From Flammula alnicola (taxonomy: Eukaryota > Basidiomycota > Agaricomycetes > Agaricales > Strophariaceae), in assembly GCA_015499995.1 (NCBI GenBank), contig JADNRV010000036.1, forward strand, positions 186,001 to 250,000: DNA of 64,000 nucleotides. The letters run 5' to 3'. Under the pieces are notes generated by a model, which worked only from the letters and a program-made list of their open reading frames with translations, made no database searches and had not been told where the DNA came from. A program made the position numbers and the translations under genes. Positions 56,368-64,000 of this stretch are shown piece after piece; position 1 is the stretch's first letter, and the number at the start of each line of letters is the position of its first letter.

Positions 56368-58350
56368 TCAGAGAAGGCCTGACTCTAAACTTGAAGAATG
56401 GCTAACGACCATGAACGGACGTAGCACAAAGGTTGCAAGTGAAAATTTTGCCCAATCGAGCTGCAGTAGATGTCCTAGGGCGACGGAAGGAAAAGATGGG
56501 TCTTGCATGGTCATAGCAAGGATACCAAGGGTCGTGGGCTGAACTTCAGGGCAGATGTTAAAGCGAACCTTCCACATATGCTTGAAAAAGTATTGATCAA
56601 CTTGGGATATACATTGCCAAGAATTTGACCCTCTGGGTAGCCCGAGTACCGAAAACGCTGTGCCAAGGTAGAGAATGGATCGACTGTAACGCATCATCGG
56701 TCGAAACTTTCCTTTTGCAACCACCCTAGTAGAGCTGCAGGAGGAACTTTGGCGAAGGAAGAAATTATATCGCTATTGAAATGTTCGATAGTGAGGAGAT
56801 GATACATCCAGTTTGCTCGAATGTATATGGCTGCGGTATCTCGAGGTCGTAATCTATGAGGAGATCATTTCAAGGCTGAAAGATGTCCAGAGCGTGCCCA
56901 CAGACGAACCTTACTACGGTAATATGGATCCCATGGAGTGGAATGAAAGGGCCAATGTCTGATTAAGGCGGAAAGAGCAGCATTGCGCGATATCGTAATG
57001 CACGGAATCGAGTTTGAGGTGGTAAGCGCCAGCACGTTTGGGTCAAATAGGAACTCTCCAAGTGAAGCATGATATAGATGATATATCTTTCCTTTGGTGA
57101 TAAGTCGGGCGAGTCAGGAATATAGAGCACTGAATGTAACTTGACGAGAGCCAGGTCAGTGTCTCCCGGCTGAAGTCCCAGGAGGTCCTCAAGAGCGTCA
57201 ATAGGCAGAGGCGATTGGAGGGCTAAAATGGCGCCTAAGATTCGCAATGTTAATGGGAGGTCTGAAACACCGCGAAATATTTCCTGGTATAGTTTATCCA
57301 ATTCCGCGAAAGGAGATGGGTCGTTACTGCCTTTGGGATCTGAGAGACCTAATGCTATGGCGAGTCTTTTGCTGGGAGATTGGTGACGTACATCCACGAA
57401 TCTGACGACCGTCGCAGCGTATATAAATTGACCCGATGCTTTGGCCACGAGTGTATGAATAACAGATTCGGGCGGCCATGGCAAAGGTAGAGACGCCATT
57501 GAGCGGTTGTTTCGATGTTTTCGCAGGATAGTGCGAAACTGCTGCGAAGGTAGGTAGCAATGTCTTGATCTGGATTGTACTTGTCGTCCAATGCTATCGG
57601 ATACGTGAATTCATGTAGATCCCCCTCAAATGCGTCGCGAATATGAGGTTCCTTCCGGCTGGCGAGCAAGATGCACAACGGAAGCGATCGATTTTTCAGG
57701 GTGTTGTATATGACTCTTAGGATGTTTTCCTGAGAATCTTCTGGCTGACATTCGTCAAGGCCATCAATGATCAAGAGTTTTGGATATGGTCCGGTTATAT
57801 CGGCGATAGCCTGCTTCAATGGTTGTATAACAAGCTGCCTCATCTGCGTAGGCAACGATTTCGCAAAGATCTGAAGTGGATCCTTGAGCACTGAAGTTGA
57901 AATGTAATCCCTCGATGCTTCGAATGAATGTGCGATCTGGTACGCGATGGTTGGGACGAGCGATCGGTCATTATCGCGGCCGGGTGCTCCTCGGGCAAAG
58001 AAAAAGGTTGCTGCGAGTTCTCCCTTCTCCTGACACATTTCCGCCAATGTTTGACAAATTGAAGTTTTTCCTGCTCCAGCAGGTCCATGTAGCCACAGAA
58101 TGTCGGTTTCACGATGCTCGTCCTCGACCCATCCCATGATGTCGTTCAGAACAGCAATGCGTGTGTCGGGGTGACATGTTGGAGCGTTCGATCGCTCGGC
58201 TGAATCATGCATAGCGCCAGTAGCGATGTGACGATGCAGAATATCTAGTCCTGGTTTAAAAGGAATACCATGAGCATGACGAAGGTCATTTAAAGCTGTA
58301 AGTACCTCCAGATCCTCCAGATCCATTTTCATTGTATCCTCCCGAAGCAT
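56368..58350 (-). pseudogene. Second NACHT-domain NLR-like gene, frame broken
   Basis: The 5' frame (58350-57355) is open for 331 codons: N-terminal HAHGIPFKPGLDILHRHIAT, Walker A LWLHGPAGAGKTSICQTLAE, AATFFFARGAPGRDN, Walker B KLLIIDGLDECQPEDSQENI and CILLASRKEPHIRDAFEGDL. A one-base shift near 57540-57550 moves the reading to FRTILRKHRNNRSMASLPL and WPPESVIHTLVAKASGQFIY, then LLGLQPGDTDLALVKLHSVL. A further shift near 57000-57080 breaks the end. 56368-56724 (TTLGILAMTMQDPSFPSVAL) probably continues the C-terminal part. It points toward the other NACHT gene, so the two are convergent. Confidence 0.75.
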
Positions 58351-58763
58351 TCACGATTTGAAATGTGCCGCCTTGGATCACGAAATTTCGTGAGTTGGAG
58401 AACATCGAGCACGAATAGTAGGTGGCATCAAGTACACATATGGTGGAGGTTTAGGAGGAAATTGGCACGGGCATATCGCCGTCGCGTCAAGGAATCCGAC
58501 AACCGGGCCGGCACAACAAATTCCGAATCTCTTCTCAATTCTATCATTTCTATTTGTGAAAGATAACATTTAACAAGGACGCTCTCAGACTCTGGTATAA
58601 TGCAGAGTTTATCCTTTTCTACATGCATCGCTCCGTAAGATTAGCTTCACCTGCAGGCCGCAAGGAATGGGTCATCAATGAACTCCGTCAGAGGATCTTG
58701 GTGAATGTTCAGGTTGTGTCCAGGCCGATTATAAAGGGTGATCCCAACGCAAAGATACACAAA
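58351..58763. other. Intergenic
   Basis: Promoter of the NACHT gene and 3' flank of UTP22. No supported gene. Confidence 0.55.
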
Positions 58764-61700
58764 TTACGCGACAAGTGTCATTTTCTTAATGAGACCAGTG
58801 CCTAGCCGCTCGATTTCTGAAATCACCGCATCCTTGTTGAGGATGACCATGCCCTTGTCTCTTGCTTTTTCATTTTCCTACACGTTCGGTAATCATTAAA
58901 TAACAGAATGAGAGTGGGGATAAACCTCGACGACAAACCTTTTTCACAGGCGTGCTGGAGAATCCACCAAGGACTCGGAATGCTCGAGGTTCTTTAGGGT
59001 AGGATCCCAGACGGCTCCAATCTTATCACCGCCGAATGGATCATAAAACAACTTCAAAGTGTCGGCATATATGAGCTAGGAGACGTCTCACTCAGAAAAA
59101 ACGGCATGAGACGGTTGAAAACAAGGCTGACCTGTAAGTCGTTGAAGAAAAGTCGTGCAGGGTCAAACCCAGGTAGGATCTTAACAGCTTCTTGTTCTTG
59201 AGCTTTGTTGGCATATTTGCTACGTCTTGTTAGCAAGCTGAGGTCGACGTTCACATTGTGCAAGTAGCGAGGAAGCGAGGCGGCATCCAGTTGCAGTAGG
59301 AAATCATAGTCTTCTGTAGGATGAATAAAGATTGCCTACAAACTGGTAAGCGACAAAGATGAACAATAATAGATGCAACGACGTACCTGGACATTAAGCT
59401 GTCCATGCTCGACTTCTTGCAAACAATTCCAGGTGGCATCCGCAAGGGCACGTACACGACGAGCTACAACGAGGTCAGGACCTTTATATGTCCAAACGTG
59501 TCCCTCTTTATCAAGTTCTGTTGAGACCTTCCACACATTTGAAGGGTCGTCTTGCTAGAATTTGACGCTGAAGCCTCGGATGGGAGCGTAGAGCCAGATC
59601 CGTATAAAGGAACAAAGAGCCCTTCTTCCCATTTCCATTCTTTCAGGAATTGAACAACATATGCAAACCCTCGTTCCTTGCTGGCAGGGACGAGATGCTG
59701 TATGGTTTTCTCTGTGTCCGTCTCTGCGCTAACGGTGTGCCCGCCATCGACGAAGAATGACGCACATATAAGCTCAACGACCTCTTCGCTGATATGGCCA
59801 TGGAGAAGCCAATGCGATGCAAGCCACCGCTTGACTAGTCGTACCGTGCCGGAGAATGCAGAGTAATGATGGGAAAGGGCAGCGATTGCCCGATGGTGCC
59901 GTGGAAAGTGGATGAATCTACGCATATAGACCTCCTTCGCCTCCATGGCCTCATAGTACTCAGCGACTTTTTCTTCTCCTTCTTCGACACGACGTGCGGA
60001 AGCGTAGTGGCATTTCCCTCGATGACCCGGTCGAGCAAGTTCACTTCGCGATCGTGCCAAATACGCGCGGAAAACGCCCAGCCTTCTGGAGTGACGATCT
60101 CTAGGGAGGCCCTGTCGAGAATCAGCGAATCATGGGTTCCATCGCCAATGACGACATTTGCTGTCAACCTGGAACGGATTCCATCAGTGCCGACGCGATT
60201 CGTTCGAAGAATGCAAGCTTGATCGTCTGCACCGCCTTCAAGTCGTCGGGCCATTTTGAAGATTTTCAAACTCGAGCACGATCTCGATAGGGGCCAGATA
60301 GCGAGCATTGGGAGGTAAGAGTGGTGCAAGTGACGACGGATGTGGGACAGGACTGAAAACGCTGGTGTAGCGAAGCGATTCCGAGATAGGACTGACGGTC
60401 AGAAGTGAAAGAGGAAGGTCCTCGTCTAATTTCTTGATCGATTTTACCAGGTTGTCGAAGGCCGTCAGGGCGCCTTTGAAGCCAGTCGACACACCCGAAC
60501 TCAGGTATTCGCGTGAGATCGACTGAGGCAGCCGAAGCAAGGAGTCGAACGATGTCTGCCACGTCTCGACTTCCTCTTCCTGGATGTTGAAGTGCGCGGA
60601 GTAGATGACGGACGATCATCGAAGGGACGTGTGCCCTCTCGTCTGCTGTAGTAATGTCCCATACTACACTCTCCACGATGCGCCCATCTTTGAAACGACG
60701 CAACTCTGCCTTGTCGCCCCACAAATCTCGGAACTTCTCGAGTACTGTCTGGTCCTCCTCGCCTGCTGCTGGACCATGATCGACGAGACGGAAGGCATGC
60801 AGAGGATTATGGACGATGCCAATGAAAATGACATCCGGACTTGAGGGATGGGCCTGGACGTGGCACGCGAGACCGAGGATGGATGGAGTAAAGTAACAGC
60901 GCGACATCTATCTCCAAGACCTTGACGAACAAAAGAGCTATTGACGCCAATAGAGCACTGGATGGCGATCCAACGTCAATTGTTGAATGCACTGAAGTAA
61001 TCGAGGTTTTGCAGATGCAAGATTGACCCTAATAAAAATGGTATGAGTAGGTTAACGAACGAACACCAAAACGTCATACCGAAGAATAACATCGAAGCGG
61101 GTTAATAAATTGCGATTATCTTTCAAAAAGACACCAGTAAAAGGGTCTCCAGAAAATGATGATTGATTTAGTGTTTCTAGCGTTTTTGCGGCATCATATC
61201 GCAGCTACGTTGACGTTGAGGATTGTGCATAGCAAAGGAGAAGGGTTACTTACAAGTTCAAGCGAACCAGCGGGACGCCAGCTAACAGATTTGTCAAAGA
61301 TGCTGAGTCGACGAAAACAGCCTCGGGTATGCTTGATACTCTTCAGGAGGATACTGCATCCCAATGATGAGCCTTAAGACCAGCATTACCATGAAAAAAT
61401 GAAAGACTCACACGATGACCTTCTGCAGATCTCAAAAAGACTGGTTCTTTCTCAAAGTCGTGTTTAGCTGAATACACGGTCAGTTGAGTGCGCCGACATA
61501 ACGAGGAGAACATACCCAAAAATTCCAACGCTGCCTTGAAAAGCTGATAGGAACTCAATCCTTTTCCCACTGACTTTCTTTTATTGGCCTTGGTTGCCCC
61601 AGACCGTCTTTCCTCTCCATTGAGCAACAACGCGAGAACCGACCACCACCATGGGCCTGCTCCTTCGAAGCCGTGTATGCACATCCTCGTTCCCTCACTG

Positions 61701-63037
61701 TAACCACGTTGGTTGGCCCATATCCGTAGCAGGGTCAACGCGTCAGAGAACGCGGGACAGTCATTCTGCAATGTGTGTAGGGCGAGAATTTGGGATTTGG
61801 GGGTGAGAGTCCGCAACAGAGCATTGTTGTAAAACGGCGTGGGAAGATGTATGGGCGGTTTGTTATCTTCGTTGGCGGTATCAGCAGCAGTGTTGAGACG
61901 GATATTGGAGTGTGAGGGTGATAGCCGTTGGAGAGGGATGGGACAGTCGGAGGACAACACTGGCAATATACAAACTTCGGCGTTCAACTTTGTAAAATCC
62001 GTGGCAGAGTCGTCTGAAAAAAATTAATTTCATTCAACGGCACACAAAAAGTAGACATACTGTTCTTCGGTTTGAGCACAAGTTTTGTCAATCGTGGATC
62101 CCCTTGCAGGGACTCATAAGTGACATCCACATCGAGGCCTGCCTTGGACTTCTGGAGCGCAGCCGCAATAGTAGCGAGATAAAACGATCGTTTGTGGAAG
62201 AAGCGACCATTAAGATAGTCCTTTTCTTGGAACAGACTCTGTCGGGATTATTAGAGCACAATGATAGAGTTAAGCACGAGTGAACTCACGTTGGGCATTT
62301 CTACCGCAAGATCGACACCAAACTTGATTCCATCTTGTGGCTTGACGCTTATCTTGTTTGCCCAGCTCCCAACGAGAGTAATGTCACTGGGCGGTTCGAA
62401 AGCGACCTTCCAGTTCGTTTCTTCAGTGGGCAAAGGTAGTGAATATGGAACGGCAATGCCCTTCTTCAATAATTTTCGAGCAGCTTCTAGTGGATGATGT
62501 GGCGCGATGGAGGGCAATTCCTTCAGGAATGAGTGGAGAGCAAAGAGAAACCGTTCCAATGGGGGCACTCTTGATGCTTTTGGTCGGACATTAGGGAGGA
62601 GAGCGTCGATCTAGTAATATAAACTTCAGCAAGGGTCGAATGTCAGAATAAAACATATACGCACCTGGAGCTTGAAAGAACTTGATTTGAAAAGATCACT
62701 GGCATCCTTGATGGCTCGTAGTTCCTCCCCAGTTGGTGGTTTCTTCGGTTTTGTTCCACTATGTTGCCCTTCTGCCAGGAAAACCTCCTTTGCGCCCTCG
62801 ATTCCTCCCCATTCTTGTTGATACTCACCCTCCTCCATTTCACTCATATCTCCAGACCCTTCACTTCCTGCATCAGAACCTTCACCGTTGTCAATGTCGA
62901 CGTTGTCCCCTCTCTGGACTCGTTGTGCCTGCAAGTAATGCATATATTGAAAAGCTTTTTCATGGTAAAAACGTCAAAAAATGTACCTTTCTGGGGAGAG
63001 ATATATCTTCCCTCTTTCTCTTTAAGTTTTGGACCAT
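58764..63037 (-). CDS. UTP22: U3 snoRNP protein Utp22/NOL6 (Nrap family), with apparent frame breaks
   Basis: Component of the small-subunit processome (UTP-C module) for 18S rRNA maturation in the nucleolus; the Nrap family has inactive nucleotidyltransferase folds. It starts at 63037 with MVQNLKRKREDISLPRK and an acidic stretch. Then: KKGIAVPYSLPLPTEETNWK, DITLVGSWANKISVKPQDGI, SFFHGNAGLKAHHWDA, FSDALTLLRIWANQRGYSEG, HNPLHAFRLVDHGPAAGEED, APIEIVLEFE, LDRASLEIVTPEGWAFSARI, EAKEVYMRRFIHFPRHHRAI, SGTVRLVKRWLASHWLLHGH and the end LNKDAVISEIERLGTGLIKK. Three one-base gaps are needed: the T run 59968-59972, near 60171-60182, and the T run 60263-60266 (plus-strand view). The gene is essential in yeast, so errors are likelier than decay. 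Confidence 0.9.
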
Positions 63038-63493
63038 TGGGAGCCTACACACGACGATGCGACGGGAGAGCTACTGAAAGGGAGGAAGAAAATTTGCACA
63101 GCCACAGTCAGTCACGATCAGTTTCTTCCGCATCAATTCCGGCCCGGAGTTATGTAGTCTTCGCAGTGAATCTTCTTCACTCCATTTCTTTTTCCTTCAT
63201 ATTCATTTCCTTTTCTTTCTCCCACCCCACTTGAGCTGGCGAGGTACCGCGTAGCAATATGTAGTCTGAGTTATTATTAACGTAGTCAGACAAAATTATT
63301 ACCATTCCCATTCCCAATGGCAATAGGCGCCTGTAGTGCAAGCATCGAATAATACGTCGACTTATTTCCTACAGTATCTATCCTGTAGTTGCTAGCCTTT
63401 TACAGCGTCCTTTACTTTAGCGCCCAATTCCATTACGTAAATACAAAGCCAGACCAACATATAAGTCATCCGCCAAAAAATACATATAGAATT
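63038..63493. other. Intergenic between UTP22 start and the epimerase 3' end
   Basis: Holds the UTP22 promoter; pyrimidine-rich (TTTCTTTTTCC near 63187). No supported gene. Confidence 0.55.
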
Positions 63494-64000
63494 TCAGTTT
63501 ACCTGTGCCCATTGCTTTTCCAGAGTCAACACAGCATCCACCGCGTCCTCGAATGTCTTCTCAGGGAGATATACTCGGGAAACCCAGTACGTTCTGGGAC
63601 TTAGTGTGGTCCAAGTTCGACAAAACCCCAGGGAGGGGCTTGATCTGGTCCAGCGGAACAATTCTGTCCTTGACCGCCGGTCTTGCTGTCTTCAAATATT
63701 CCGCCGCTTTACCCCAGGTGTACGTAGCGCCGCTGATGATGAATCTGTGGTTGTCCAGGCCCGCGAGAGGTAAGTTCTCGAGCGCCAAGACATGGCCCCT
63801 CGCTGCGTCTCGGACGTCGACATCCAGTTAGGCGCGAAGGGCACTTCGCCGTTGCTGATGAGTTGGAGGACGAGGTCGTTCGTTCCCATAGTCTCCGCTG
63901 AAGCGGGCAAAGGGAATGTTTTCGAGTACGGGCCGATGACGTATCCAGGAAGAACTAGTAGTGCCCAAATATTGGCAGTCAATGTTCGTTCGATTCACCG
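63494..64000 (-). CDS. NAD-dependent epimerase/reductase (extended SDR, dihydroflavonol reductase-like), 3' part
   Basis: The gene runs off the right edge. Visible C-terminal blocks of extended short-chain dehydrogenases are LLVLPGYVIGPYSKTFPLPA (the VxPxxVxGP substrate-pocket motif), TMGTNDLVLQLISNGEVPFA, VDVRDAARGHVLALENLPLA, RFIISGATYTWGKAAEYLKT and ALPG-like LPGVLSNLDHTKSQNVLGF, then EKTFEDAVDAVLTLEKQWAQ. The N-terminal Rossmann GxxGxxG and YxxxK lie outside. Two one-base shifts are required, near 63817-63826 and near 63577. The stop taken at 63494 follows the corrected frame. Substrate unknown. Confidence 0.75.

Overview
The window looks like nuclear DNA of a mushroom-forming basidiomycete (Agaricomycetes, probably Agaricales). 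Genes carry many 45-70 bp GT-AG introns, and I joined exons by hand. Family content fits this group: F-box proteins of agaric-expanded families, DUF6533 membrane protein, NACHT NLR-like genes, a kinesin-light-chain-type TPR array, a DUF1996 secreted protein and a CaaX pheromone precursor. No tRNA, rRNA or CRISPR gene was recognised.

Left third (1-20.3 kb): calcineurin A, elongin C, an F-box-type protein, a short gene encoding a lipopeptide pheromone precursor with two copies of the peptide, a secreted DUF5648 protein, an O-methyltransferase with a long disordered tail, a membrane/coiled-coil protein, a small spliced gene of unknown function, a second F-box protein and a DUF6533 seven-helix protein.

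Middle (20.6-29 kb) is a transposon island: a 1.2 kb element with about 80 bp terminal inverted repeats that has captured a fragment of VPS11; a 4.1 kb hAT element with a perfect 8 bp target duplication and an almost intact transposase (one in-frame stop); and a 0.4 kb inverted-repeat element with tRNA-like Pol III boxes inside.

Right part (29-64 kb): an AsaB/CmcJ-type enzyme, an orphan array of ten TPRs, a mitochondrial SPFH protein, an F-box/zinc-finger gene with a truncated neighbouring copy, then housekeeping genes (ULA1 of the NEDD8 E1, GINS subunit PSF1, UTP22/NOL6), a DUF1996 protein, a mitochondrial DUF2358-like protein, EH-domain and coiled-coil genes, two opposed broken NACHT genes, and the 3' part of an NAD-dependent epimerase/reductase.

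A quality signal matters for reading this annotation: from about 41.7 kb onward many otherwise well-conserved genes need single-base corrections, often one missing base in or beside a homopolymer run, while genes in the first 40 kb are almost free of them. Essential genes are affected, so many of these breaks are probably sequence errors, although the NACHT genes may be real pseudogenes.
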